IMG/VR virus record: IMGVR_UViG_3300004369_000038
Coordinates: 1 to 42,180 of that record
Length of the DNA: 42,180 nucleotides
Source: a virus
Direction: 5' to 3' (one strand)
A model generated the notes under the pieces. The model made no database searches. It was not told where the DNA came from and worked only from the letters and a program-made list of their open reading frames with translations. Every line of letters starts with the position of its first letter. Positions within the stretch are counted from its first letter, which is position 1. The translations under genes and the position numbers were made by a program. This document shows positions 1-5,128 of the stretch, in pieces.

Positions 1-91
1 AGCTACCATAGTTGGAGATTTAATACCTGCAACTGTTCTAGTACCTACAGTAAATTGATTTTGTGACCAGTTTTTACCTGACCTGTTATCT
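1..91. repeat. Terminal direct repeat, left copy (circular overlap)
   Basis: These 91 bases are identical to 42090-42180. The terminase reading frame continues across the joint in the same frame. This is what a circular or circularly permuted genome gives when assembled as a linear contig. A length of 91 also matches a common assembly word size, so it is probably an overlap artefact and not a biological terminal repeat. Confidence 0.9.
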
Positions 92-825
92 GGTTTAAAT
101 GACATACCTGGAGGACAAAAGTCATCTCGTAATTCTTCATTAGTATCTAGTACATCTAGTACAGCAGACAATGCGTTTTTAGCTATATCTTCGTTACCAC
201 CTACCCACATAATACGTACATTAGGGTTTTTGCATATCTGATATACAGCAAAATGTATTAACAATTCAGTCTTTCCATGTCGTGGGGGTGACAGTATTAG
301 TAATTCTTTACCATTGTTTATAGAATCAATTATGTTATTTATCCAATTTACATGGAATGGTGCAGTTTCATATTTTTTGCCCAGTTCTGTTCTAAAGTAC
401 CTAGAGCGAAAGCTTGAAAAATTTTCTAATGCAGCTTCAGCTTCTGCGGATATTTCCCAATCCTCTGCCGCAACTGTGTTGCGTAAATCTATTTTGTATG
501 CTGCCATCATTCTGCTGACAGTAGCTGAAGAACAGCCAAGGAGGGAAGCCGCCTCAGCTACTGCCATCTCGCCAGTTGCAACTGCATCAGCTAAACCTTC
601 GCTTACAAAAGCTCGGTAATGCTGACCTCTTCTAACAGAAGCATAATCACCCTCATCAGAATTACGCTCCATGTTAATTGGTTTAACAACTCTATCGTTG
701 TGCCGTTTGTCGGCTGCAAACTGTCTTTTTTGGCAGGTAGGAGAACAGAATTTTCGTTGCTTGCCCTTTAATTTTTTTCTACATCCATTTGCTATGCAAA
801 CAACGTTATGTTTGGTATCTACCAT
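1..825 (-). CDS. terL: Terminase large subunit, N-terminal part (continues at 42089)
   Basis: Codons 1-275 of the packaging motor; the gene continues in frame at 42089 for a total of 639 residues. The terminase ATPase drives DNA into the prohead. Visible parts are a possible zinc knot (C10, C15, C27, C31), a helix-turn-helix-like stretch at about 88-106 (AEAASLLGCSSATVSRMM), and the Walker A motif SPPRHGKT at 179-186. The Walker B stretch CDIIIADDIED lies just past the joint. The zinc knot and HTH are not part of a minimal large terminase and may supply the DNA recognition normally given by a small subunit, none of which is seen elsewhere. GGAGG lies 12 nt upstream of the ATG at 825. It is the first gene of the leftward late arm. 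Confidence 0.9.
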   Translation of the reverse strand, partial: MVDTKHNVVCIANGCRKKLKGKQRKFCSPTCQKRQFAADKRHNDRVVKPINMERNSDEGDYASVRRGQHYRAFVSEGLADAVATGEMAVAEAASLLGCSSATVSRMMAAYKIDLRNTVAAEDWEISAEAEAALENFSSFRSRYFRTELGKKYETAPFHVNWINNIIDSINNGKELLILSPPRHGKTELLIHFAVYQICKNPNVRIMWVGGNEDIAKNALSAVLDVLDTNEELRDDFCPPGMSFKPDNRSGKNWSQNQFTVGTRTVAGIKSPTMVA

Positions 826-850
826 TATTTAACTAATCCTCCGTAGATGT

Positions 851-878
851 TTGTATAGTGTGAATTATATGCTATAGT
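851..878 (+). promoter_or_regulatory. Possible rightward promoter overlapping the late promoter
   Basis: TTGTAT (851-856), a 16-bp spacer and TATAGT (873-878) lie on the opposite strand, interleaved with the leftward promoter. If used, it would transcribe the structured RNA at 898-1064 and occlude late transcription. The match is moderate in A+T-rich DNA, so this is tentative. Confidence 0.3.
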
Positions 879-892
879 TCCATTAATTACAA
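864..892 (-). promoter_or_regulatory. Leftward promoter for the late arm
   Basis: On the minus strand, TTGTAA (892-887), a 17-bp spacer and TATAAT (869-864) form a good sigma70-type promoter. The predicted start is near 857, giving a leader of about 30 nt with GGAGG before the terminase ATG at 825. This is the only strong promoter seen upstream of the late operon. Confidence 0.6.
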
Positions 893-897
893 ACATT

Positions 898-1064
898 AAA
901 CCCTAGTATTTTGTAACAGGTGAAGTTGCAATCGGGATGCGGAAAGCTGCTGACAGGTAATACTGTACACTAGAAAGGCAAAGGCAGTACCCAAGGACAT
1001 TAAAACAGGTTTAATTAGCATCAATAATCTCTATGCCCGCTTATGCCCTAAATTACTGGGGTTT
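898..1064 (+). ncRNA. Candidate structured RNA in the divergent control region
   Basis: AAACCCTAGTA (898-908) pairs with TACTGGGGTTT (1054-1064) over 11 consecutive base pairs, one of them G-U, closing a 167-nt domain. Inside, ATTAAA/TTTAAT forms a hairpin with loop ACAGG near 1000-1016, and ACTG/CAGT can pair around 963-990. There is no credible ORF, and the local base composition is richer in G+C than the flanks. It is not a tRNA and has no tmRNA or RNase P signatures that I can find. Strand is assigned from the possible rightward promoter, so it is uncertain. Confidence 0.45.
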
Positions 1065-1129
1065 CTGTATAAAAAGTTACCAGCATATTTTTTTAGACAT
1101 ACATAACATATATGCAACGTCTAGATTAA

Positions 1130-1242
1130 CATATGTAGGTCAAAGGATATACAGATACAGTATTCTCTAGAGTAGGTAAGATAAATTATTTTCTACAGTA
1201 TATGTATACTGTATCTGTATATACATAATATACCTACATATG
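1130..1242. repeat. Large imperfect inverted repeat
   Basis: CATATGTAGGT (1130-1140) is mirrored exactly by ACCTACATATG (1232-1242). ATATACAGATACAGTAT (1147-1163, 17 bp) is mirrored exactly by 1206-1222. The arms are separated by a 42-nt centre that contains CTCTAGAG and an ACAGTA/TACTGT palindrome. It sits in the noncoding region between the divergent arms. It could be a replication origin, a regulator binding site or an extruded cruciform, and the sequence alone does not say which. Confidence 0.75.
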
Positions 1243-1291
1243 ACCGGTATATAAATTTAAATACAGACCTATGGTAGTTAAATGATATGCC

Positions 1292-1318
1292 TTGAAGGAT
1301 AATGTAAATCTATATAAT
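1292..1318 (+). promoter_or_regulatory. Candidate early rightward promoter
   Basis: TTGAAG (1292-1297), a short 15-bp spacer and TATAAT (1313-1318) are followed by a 5' leader of about 115 nt before the first early gene. The -10 match is perfect and the spacing is short, like the two other early promoter candidates at 1743 and 2875. Confidence 0.45.
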
Positions 1319-1374
1319 CTAGAATAATAAGTTCAAAAGATAGTTGCTTAATGAGTACTGAACTTCAAGGTACT

Positions 1375-1406
1375 GTATGTCTGTTATCCTTGCGGAACAG
1401 ACATAC
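1375..1406 (+). promoter_or_regulatory. Leader hairpin upstream of the first early gene
   Basis: GTATGTCTGTT (1375-1385) pairs with AACAGACATAC (1396-1406) around the 10-nt loop ATCCTTGCGG, and is followed by a T-rich stretch. It lies 35 nt before the ATG at 1442. It may be an attenuator, a 5' stabilising structure or a processing site. The hairpin-then-ribosome-site arrangement recurs at seven other early genes. Confidence 0.6.
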
Positions 1407-1441
1407 TGTTTGTTTCTCTAGTTAACTATAAAGGAGATTAA

Positions 1442-1678
1442 ATGCTAGAAATCAAAGACCAAGTTGTAGATACTACAGCTAAAGAAACAAATACTGAGGC
1501 CAAGACTTTTGAGTGCAAGGCTTCTAATCACGAAGGCGACCGTAATGTTAAATTAGGTTTTAACTTTAGGGAAAGCCGTAGTAAAAAGCAAGGTGATAGT
1601 TATGTTAATTACGAATTTTGGTATCGTAATTTATGTAAGCCTTGCGGTCAAAATATCCTATTAGAGGCACAAAAATAA
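1442..1678 (+). CDS. Hypothetical early protein, 78 aa
   Basis: First gene of the rightward arm. AAAGGAG lies 6 nt before the ATG. The protein is hydrophilic and has three cysteines, one near the middle (FECKAS) and a C-terminal CKPC, which could form part of a metal site but do not make a complete zinc ribbon. There is no signal peptide or membrane segment. It has its own leader hairpin upstream and an intrinsic terminator directly after, so it is a monocistronic unit, as expected for an abundant immediate-early product. I do not recognise the family. Confidence 0.75.
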   Translation: MLEIKDQVVDTTAKETNTEAKTFECKASNHEGDRNVKLGFNFRESRSKKQGDSYVNYEFWYRNLCKPCGQNILLEAQK

Positions 1679-1688
1679 TAGGTCTGTT

Positions 1689-1731
1689 ACAGAAGGTCGG
1701 TGTTCTATACATCGGCCTTCTGTTTTTTTTT
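1689..1731 (+). terminator. Intrinsic terminator
   Basis: A 12-bp stem, ACAGAAGGTCGG (1689-1700) with TCGGCCTTCTGT (1712-1723) including G-U pairs, has an 11-nt loop and is followed by nine T residues. It isolates the gene at 1442 from the next early unit. Confidence 0.9.
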
Positions 1732-1742
1732 ATATGGAACTA

Positions 1743-1769
1743 TTAACAAACAGTTGATAAGTCTATATA
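1743..1769 (+). promoter_or_regulatory. Early promoter element, copy 1
   Basis: TTAACA, 15 bp, TATATA, with the internal sequence AACAGTTGATAAGT. The same arrangement and core recur at 2875-2901. The element follows a terminator and precedes a small-gene cluster, which supports a promoter role. Confidence 0.5.
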
Positions 1770-1797
1770 AAAACGCTTTAGCTTACGCAAGCGTTTT
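1770..1797 (+). promoter_or_regulatory. 5' leader hairpin before the gene at 1813
   Basis: AAAACGCTT (1770-1778) pairs with AAGCGTTTT (1789-1797) around a 10-nt loop, 15 nt before the ATG at 1813. It would be at or very near the 5' end of a transcript from the promoter at 1743-1769. Confidence 0.6.
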
Positions 1798-1812
1798 ATA
1801 TTTAGGAGAACT

Positions 1813-1971
1813 ATGAAATATAATTTAAAAGAATTTACTTATAAAGTAAATTTTATGTTAGGTACAAGATATACAGAAAAACAATTGTCAAAGTTCTATG
1901 ATGATTATTTTGTAGGTGCATTAGATATAAATGATTTAAGGATAATGCATATGGATGGGAGAATAAAATGA
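1813..1971 (+). CDS. Hypothetical protein, 52 aa
   Basis: ATG preceded by TAGGAGA at a normal distance. The product is a small charged protein beginning MKYNLKEFTYKVNF and ending in MDGRIK. There is no membrane segment and no recognisable motif. Its last codons overlap the next start (ATGA), so the two are translationally coupled. It belongs to a three-gene cluster of very small proteins at 1813-2199. Function unknown. Confidence 0.6.
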   Translation: MKYNLKEFTYKVNFMLGTRYTEKQLSKFYDDYFVGALDINDLRIMHMDGRIK

Positions 1972-2096
1972 TACGTAAAATATTATCTTATTGGAGAATA
2001 AGAAATTTAGCACTTGAATTAGCTTATGGTAAATCAGGATTACTAGGCAAATTAGGTTTTAAATTATGGAAATATATAGATAGACCAGGAGAATAA
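1968..2096 (+). CDS. Hypothetical basic protein, 42 aa
   Basis: Starts at the ATGA overlap with the previous gene. The protein is basic with amphipathic stretches (MIRKILSYWRIRNLALELAY) and no cysteine. It could be a membrane-associated or nucleic-acid-binding peptide. There is no strong ribosome site of its own beyond GGGAGA upstream, so it probably depends on coupling. Family unknown. Confidence 0.5.
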   Translation: MIRKILSYWRIRNLALELAYGKSGLLGKLGFKLWKYIDRPGE

Positions 2097-2100
2097 AGTA

Positions 2101-2199
2101 ATGGATTTATTAGGAATAATGACTATTAGTGCTAAATGGTTAACATTAGGACTAATGTTTACAGCTATTGCCATACTTGTATGGTTATTTAGTAAATAA
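2101..2199 (+). CDS. Small single-span membrane protein, 32 aa
   Basis: GGAGA ends 9 nt before the ATG. Residues about 12-30 form one hydrophobic helix (WLTLGLMFTAIAILVWLF), so the protein should sit in the cytoplasmic membrane. It is the last gene of the 1813-2199 cluster and is followed by a terminator-like hairpin. Early phage mini-membrane proteins often interfere with host membrane functions, but nothing in this sequence shows that role here. Confidence 0.55.
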   Translation: MDLLGIMTISAKWLTLGLMFTAIAILVWLFSK

Positions 2200-2208
2200 C
2201 AGTATATC

Positions 2209-2241
2209 GTTGTCGTATATCTTTTGAATACGACAACTTTT
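2209..2241 (+). terminator. Terminator-like hairpin before the gene at 2258
   Basis: GTTGTCGTAT (2209-2218) pairs with ATACGACAAC (2228-2237) around a 9-nt loop, followed by TTTT. It may terminate the preceding cluster or be the 5' hairpin of the next gene, whose AAAGGAG begins 8 nt later. Confidence 0.6.
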
Positions 2242-2257
2242 CATGAAAGGAGATTAT

Positions 2258-2524
2258 ATGAAGACTGTTGTATGCGGATATTGTTCGCAAGAAGTAGAAA
2301 CTATGAAAGATAGATATTGGTATTTTTCAAAAAGAACAAATGCTAAATATCCATTGTTTGTTCATAGTTCATGCGGAGTTAAAATATTTGAGATGAACGA
2401 AAATATTTGGTCATTTCATAATTTAGGTAAGCAAAGAACAAATGTAATTATTACACCTATGGAACTTAAAAAAGAAGTAGAAATAGATGAAGTAATTTAC
2501 GAACAAGGTAAACTTAAAATATAA
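2258..2524 (+). CDS. Zinc-ribbon-like hypothetical protein, 88 aa
   Basis: The start at 2258 is chosen over the ATG at 2243 because AAAGGAG lies between them, 6 nt before 2258. The N terminus has CGYC (residues 6-9) and a later HSSCG, a likely Cys2-His-Cys metal site. The rest is basic and rich in aromatic residues, ending in a charged tail. It may bind nucleic acid or protein. It sits between two hairpins and reads as a single-gene early unit. Family not recognised. Confidence 0.7.
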   Translation: MKTVVCGYCSQEVETMKDRYWYFSKRTNAKYPLFVHSSCGVKIFEMNENIWSFHNLGKQRTNVIITPMELKKEVEIDEVIYEQGKLKI

Positions 2525-2533
2525 TATATAGCT

Positions 2534-2560
2534 AGAGTGTATAACCCCTTTGTACACTCT
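2534..2560 (+). promoter_or_regulatory. Hairpin upstream of the gene at 2600
   Basis: AGAGTGTA (2534-2541) pairs with TACACTCT (2553-2560) around an 11-nt loop. No T run follows, so it is a poor terminator. It precedes the AAAGGAG of the gene at 2600, as in the other early units. Confidence 0.55.
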
Positions 2561-2599
2561 ATGGTATATATAAATATATACTATAAAAAAGGAGAAACT

Positions 2600-2812
2600 A
2601 TGAATATAGTCGATATAGAAAAAGCTATAAAAACATTAGGTACAATTCTTAATGATTATCAATTAGACCAAGTAAAAAAATTAGTTGGTCAAGCAGTTAT
2701 TAATTATCACGAAAATAAAGCTGAAAGTAATTATACAGCTGATTTAAAGATAATTAATGTAGATATGAAATTAGATGTTGATGTATCTGATTTTGGAGAT
2801 GTTCCATTCTAA
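2600..2812 (+). CDS. Hypothetical protein, 70 aa
   Basis: Start at 2600 chosen because AAAAAAGGAG precedes it by 5 nt; the longer frame from 2537 would run through a hairpin and has no ribosome site. The N-terminal half looks helical (IVDIEKAIKTLGTILNDYQL), and the C-terminal half is acidic and strand-like, ending FGDVPF. The acidic tail resembles small phage proteins that bind host enzymes or ssDNA-binding proteins, but that is only a resemblance of composition. It is followed by a strong terminator. Confidence 0.65.
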   Translation: MNIVDIEKAIKTLGTILNDYQLDQVKKLVGQAVINYHENKAESNYTADLKIINVDMKLDVDVSDFGDVPF

Positions 2813-2828
2813 TATATTCACATTGGAG

Positions 2829-2864
2829 AGTGCTGTTGCTTTTGCACAGCACTTTCCTTTTTTT
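2829..2864 (+). terminator. Intrinsic terminator
   Basis: AGTGCTGT (2829-2836) pairs with ACAGCACT (2846-2853), followed by TTCC and a run of seven T residues. It ends the unit containing the gene at 2600. Confidence 0.85.
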
Positions 2865-2874
2865 AAGTTGACTG

Positions 2875-2901
2875 TTGTTAAACACTTGATAAGTGTATAC
2901 A
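2875..2901 (+). promoter_or_regulatory. Early promoter element, copy 2
   Basis: TTGTTA, 15 bp, TATACA, with the internal sequence AACACTTGATAAGT. This is the same geometry and core as 1743-1769, and it again lies immediately after a terminator. A start near 2907 would place an 18-bp hairpin at the transcript's 5' end. Confidence 0.5.
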
Positions 2902-2902
2902 T

Positions 2903-2958
2903 CTAGTAGTGTATGAATTGTTTTTGTGTTCGTGTTTTCACAATTTGTACGCTACTAG
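2903..2958 (+). promoter_or_regulatory. 18-bp 5' leader hairpin
   Basis: Positions 2903-2920 pair with 2941-2958 over 18 uninterrupted pairs, three of them G-U, around a 20-nt T-rich loop. A second palindrome, GCTGTATATACAGC, follows at 2958-2971, and then AAAGGAG and the ATG at 2993. The G-U substitutions keep pairing intact, which favours selection on RNA structure over a DNA palindrome. Confidence 0.7.
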
Positions 2959-2992
2959 CTGTATATACAGCAAAACGAAAGGAGTAATCGTT

Positions 2993-3217
2993 ATGGAAGA
3001 AAATCAATACGAGTTACCTATTTGTGGTATTACTGGTAAACCAGTGCCATGGAATAAGAGAACTTGGATAAGCAGATACATAAATGGGGAACTTAAAACC
3101 ATTCCATTGTATCTTGACATTGATGCAGTGCGTGATTTACATAGACAATCACCAACTTACAAAGCTAAGAAAGCTGTATCAGTTGTTGACAATCAAGAGT
3201 TAGTGTCTACTGAATAG
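2993..3217 (+). CDS. Hypothetical protein, 74 aa
   Basis: Start at 2993 is set by GAAAGGAG; the open frame back to 2909 lies inside the leader hairpin and is not coding. The protein begins MEENQYELPICGITGKPV with one cysteine near the N terminus and a mixed charged body. Its stop codon lies in a hairpin (3201-3226) that separates it from the next gene. It opens the longest early operon, 2993-4425. Not recognised. Confidence 0.65.
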   Translation: MEENQYELPICGITGKPVPWNKRTWISRYINGELKTIPLYLDIDAVRDLHRQSPTYKAKKAVSVVDNQELVSTE

Positions 3218-3226
3218 TAGGCACTA
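3201..3226 (+). promoter_or_regulatory. Hairpin over the stop codon, before the gene at 3243
   Basis: TAGTGTCTACT (3201-3211) pairs with AGTAGGCACTA (3216-3226), 11 pairs with one G-U and a GAAT tetraloop. It covers the end of the gene at 2993 and lies 16 nt before the next ATG, with AAAGGA between. There is no T run, so it looks like a processing or stability element and not a terminator. Confidence 0.6.
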
Positions 3227-3242
3227 GCTAGAAAGGAAAATT

Positions 3243-3443
3243 ATGGATACTATAGATAAATTAAATCAATTAAGTAAAGAACAATTGCGTACAGTTGTAT
3301 TGTTTATGTTAAGAGATACTCTTAATTGGTCTACCAATGATAGAGTTGTAGAAACAATTCGTCAACATAATGCAATGCAATATGAAGCAATTAAACATCA
3401 AATTGATAAACAATTTAAACACATTGTTTTAGAGGAGGAATAA
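3243..3443 (+). CDS. Hypothetical helical protein, 66 aa
   Basis: GAAAGGA precedes the ATG. The sequence looks all-helical and is rich in Q, L and charged residues (MDTIDKLNQLSKEQLRTVVL), with no cysteine or membrane span. Its stop overlaps the next start as TAATG. Likely a small soluble adaptor-type protein; function unknown. Confidence 0.65.
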   Translation: MDTIDKLNQLSKEQLRTVVLFMLRDTLNWSTNDRVVETIRQHNAMQYEAIKHQIDKQFKHIVLEEE

Positions 3444-3799
3444 TGCGACCATATACAGACAGTGCTGATGCAATAAAAGCTTATGCAGAAGAAGTTAATT
3501 TTGATTTAACAACTTGCAAAGTAACTGATATTGCTGAAAGTTCTGATTCAAGAGGCGGTTTGTTATTAGAGTTTGATAATTATTATAATAGACCAATCTC
3601 AATAACAATACATCATAACTGGGGAGATTTATTTGATATAACATTTGAAAGTAAATTAACTGGACAAAATGATAGTATTTATGACCAAGATTTTAATCAA
3701 CTTATGTTTATGTTTAATGGTTTTAAACTAGCACAAACAGCATCTAGTAAAAGTGACTGGATTAAAAAAGTAGATAAATCAATGGAGGATTATAGATAA
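3443..3799 (+). CDS. Hypothetical protein, 118 aa
   Basis: Starts at a TAATG overlap with GAGGAGG just upstream. A mixed alpha/beta soluble protein with aromatic-rich strands (LLLEFDNYYNRPISITIHH) and no recognisable catalytic motif. It overlaps the next gene by one base. Part of the coupled small-gene operon 3243-4425, which suggests coordinated production early in infection. Confidence 0.65.
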   Translation: MRPYTDSADAIKAYAEEVNFDLTTCKVTDIAESSDSRGGLLLEFDNYYNRPISITIHHNWGDLFDITFESKLTGQNDSIYDQDFNQLMFMFNGFKLAQTASSKSDWIKKVDKSMEDYR

Positions 3800-3987
3800 T
3801 GGAAAATCAATGTGCAATATATTCTATCTACCTATCTTTTGATAGTGTAGGAATAGAACGAGCAGAAAAATTTGTTTTAGAACATTTATTTAATGTTAAA
3901 TCAAGTGATGAATTAAACCAATATCAAAAAGATTTATATAGTTCTATTGAATTAGTAGAACATTGTAATTGTTTAGAGGTGGAATAA
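3799..3987 (+). CDS. Hypothetical protein, 62 aa
   Basis: Coupled to the previous gene by TAATG, with GGAGG a short way upstream. The body looks helical, followed by a cysteine-containing tail (HCNCLEVE). The tail CNC is repeated in style at the start of the next tiny ORF (MCNC). There is no membrane segment. Function unknown. Confidence 0.6.
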   Translation: MENQCAIYSIYLSFDSVGIERAEKFVLEHLFNVKSSDELNQYQKDLYSSIELVEHCNCLEVE

Positions 3988-4052
3988 TGTGTAATTGTAC
4001 AAATGAAGGTACATTTACTGTACATTATTGTCATATAAAAAAGGAGAAATAA
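3987..4052 (+). CDS. Putative cysteine-rich micro-protein, 21 aa
   Basis: A TAATG-coupled micro-ORF with three cysteines and two histidines (MCNCTNEGTFTVHYCH), enough for one metal site. It is preceded by GAGGTGG, and its own end carries the AAAGGAG used by the following gene. It may be a real tiny zinc peptide, or a translational bridge keeping ribosomes on the operon. Confidence 0.4.
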   Translation: MCNCTNEGTFTVHYCHIKKEK

Positions 4053-4207
4053 TGTTACATAGGTACGAAATAGAAGCACAAGTTGAGTTTTCAGTTATTG
4101 CTGATTCAGAAGAAAAAGCAATAGAATTAGCTGATGAAAAACTTGTTATCATACCAGATGCTATAAAAATAGTTAATGTGTCTGTTAGAAAAGGAGATGA
4201 AGTATGA
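4052..4207 (+). CDS. Hypothetical protein, 51 aa
   Basis: AAAAAAGGAG and a TAATG overlap define the start. It is a short alpha/beta protein (MLHRYEIEAQVEFSVIADS) with a pattern of strand, helix, strand resembling small phage proteins with a DUF-type beta-alpha-beta core. It overlaps the next gene by ATGA. The next protein has a similar layout (strand, EEA-type helix, strand), so the two may be distant relatives or partners. Function unknown. Confidence 0.6.
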   Translation: MLHRYEIEAQVEFSVIADSEEKAIELADEKLVIIPDAIKIVNVSVRKGDEV

Positions 4208-4425
4208 GTATGTATATATTCGTAGATACAAGTATTAAAGAAGATGTAAATGAAATTACTGTACATTTTCAAGTTCCATCAGATATGACACCTGATGAAG
4301 CAGTAAAAACAATTGATGACCTAGTAAAACTAGCAGATAATAATGAAGATATTAAAATATTATCTCATGAACATAGTGTATATAGCGTTTATCAATACAG
4401 CGACTTAGCTGATACAATTAAATAA
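4204..4425 (+). CDS. Hypothetical protein, 73 aa
   Basis: Coupled to the previous gene by ATGA, with AAAGGAG 8 nt upstream. A soluble beta-alpha-beta type protein (EITVHFQVPSDMTPDEAVKT) with no cysteine. Last gene of the 2993-4425 operon; a strongly structured noncoding stretch follows. Not recognised. Confidence 0.65.
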   Translation: MSMYIFVDTSIKEDVNEITVHFQVPSDMTPDEAVKTIDDLVKLADNNEDIKILSHEHSVYSVYQYSDLADTIK

Positions 4426-4431
4426 ATAACA

Positions 4432-4513
4432 AAGCTATTAACATACTGCTAGTTTATAAGGTTATTCATGCCTTTCCCTTGCTAGCCGTTAGACCATAGT
4501 ATGTAAATAGCTT
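4432..4513 (+). ncRNA. Candidate structured RNA, about 82 nt
   Basis: The 16-nt arm 4432-4447 pairs with 4498-4513 with a single A-A mismatch. Directly inside, GCTAG (4448-4452) pairs with CTAGC (4482-4486), and AAGG/CCTT (4458-4461 with 4471-4474) can form a third helix. A further 7-bp pairing GTGCTTA/TAAGCAC joins 4515-4521 to 4575-4581. The rest of 4426-4675 has no ORF. Not a tRNA by layout. It could be a 3' element of the upstream operon or an independent small RNA; no clear promoter is seen. Confidence 0.5.
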
Positions 4514-4625
4514 CGTGCTTATGTTAAGTAAGTGTTCTAAATGCTATAAAGCCAAATAATTTATCTGAAAAATGTAAGCACCAAGCTATTTATGTAGCAC
4601 TCAAAAGTAAAAAATAAAAGTATAT

Positions 4626-4658
4626 GTGTCGTGCCGTCACCTATGTACGCCACGACAC
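4626..4658 (+). promoter_or_regulatory. Hairpin upstream of the gene at 4676
   Basis: GTGTCGTG (4626-4633) pairs perfectly with CACGACAC (4651-4658) around a 17-nt loop, 17 nt before the ATG, with GAAAGGAG between. No T run. Same hairpin-then-ribosome-site layout as the other early units. Confidence 0.6.
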
Positions 4659-4675
4659 TATATGAAAGGAGAATA

Positions 4676-5128
4676 ATGATAGTAAATGGTATGAATATAA
4701 TTGCAAAAACTAGACCACAAGATACTTATGTAGTCGAATTTGCTTTTATTAATGACTTTAAAGAAGACCAAAGTATAGAACCTAAAGATTCTATTAACTT
4801 AATGTTTTCTATAGAAGTCAAAGCTGTTTCAAATATAACTGCAATTAATACTGCATATGAAATATTAATGACTGAAAAAGCGTTAAGCTTTTATGGTTTT
4901 TCAAAAGATAATGCAGAACATATTGCAGATGAACATGCAGAAATTGATATGAAAGATTATTTAAAAGATTTTATGTTAGATAATCCTACAAGTATCCAAT
5001 GTTATGTTAAAGGTACTAAAGATGCTTTGTTTGAAGTAACAGAACAATCTGTTCATCAACGCAGAGAAGAAATTAATAGTGACATGATTAATGATATTGA
5101 AACATATCTAGAGGAACAGGGCAAATAA
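4676..5128 (+). CDS. Hypothetical protein, 150 aa
   Basis: The start is 4676 because GAAAGGAG precedes it; the open frame back to 4631 overlaps the leader hairpin. An acidic soluble protein with no cysteine pair or known motif. It opens a four-gene operon (4676-7681) that leads to the AAA+ ATPase and its VWA partner, separated by one-base or short spacings, so it may be an accessory factor of that system. Function unknown. Confidence 0.7.
   Translation: MIVNGMNIIAKTRPQDTYVVEFAFINDFKEDQSIEPKDSINLMFSIEVKAVSNITAINTAYEILMTEKALSFYGFSKDNAEHIADEHAEIDMKDYLKDFMLDNPTSIQCYVKGTKDALFEVTEQSVHQRREEINSDMINDIETYLEEQGK

Noticed and set aside
314-619. Plus-strand open frame of 101 codons
   Set aside because: Lies antisense within the terminase N-terminal coding region, which has clear motifs; no ribosome site.
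2909-2992. N-terminal extension of the gene at 2993
   Set aside because: It would be encoded by the 18-bp leader hairpin and lacks a ribosome site, whereas AAAGGAG sits before 2993.
4432-4513. tRNA gene
   Set aside because: The closing helix is 16 bp and there is no T-arm GTTCRA box, anticodon stem of proper size or CCA-type end.
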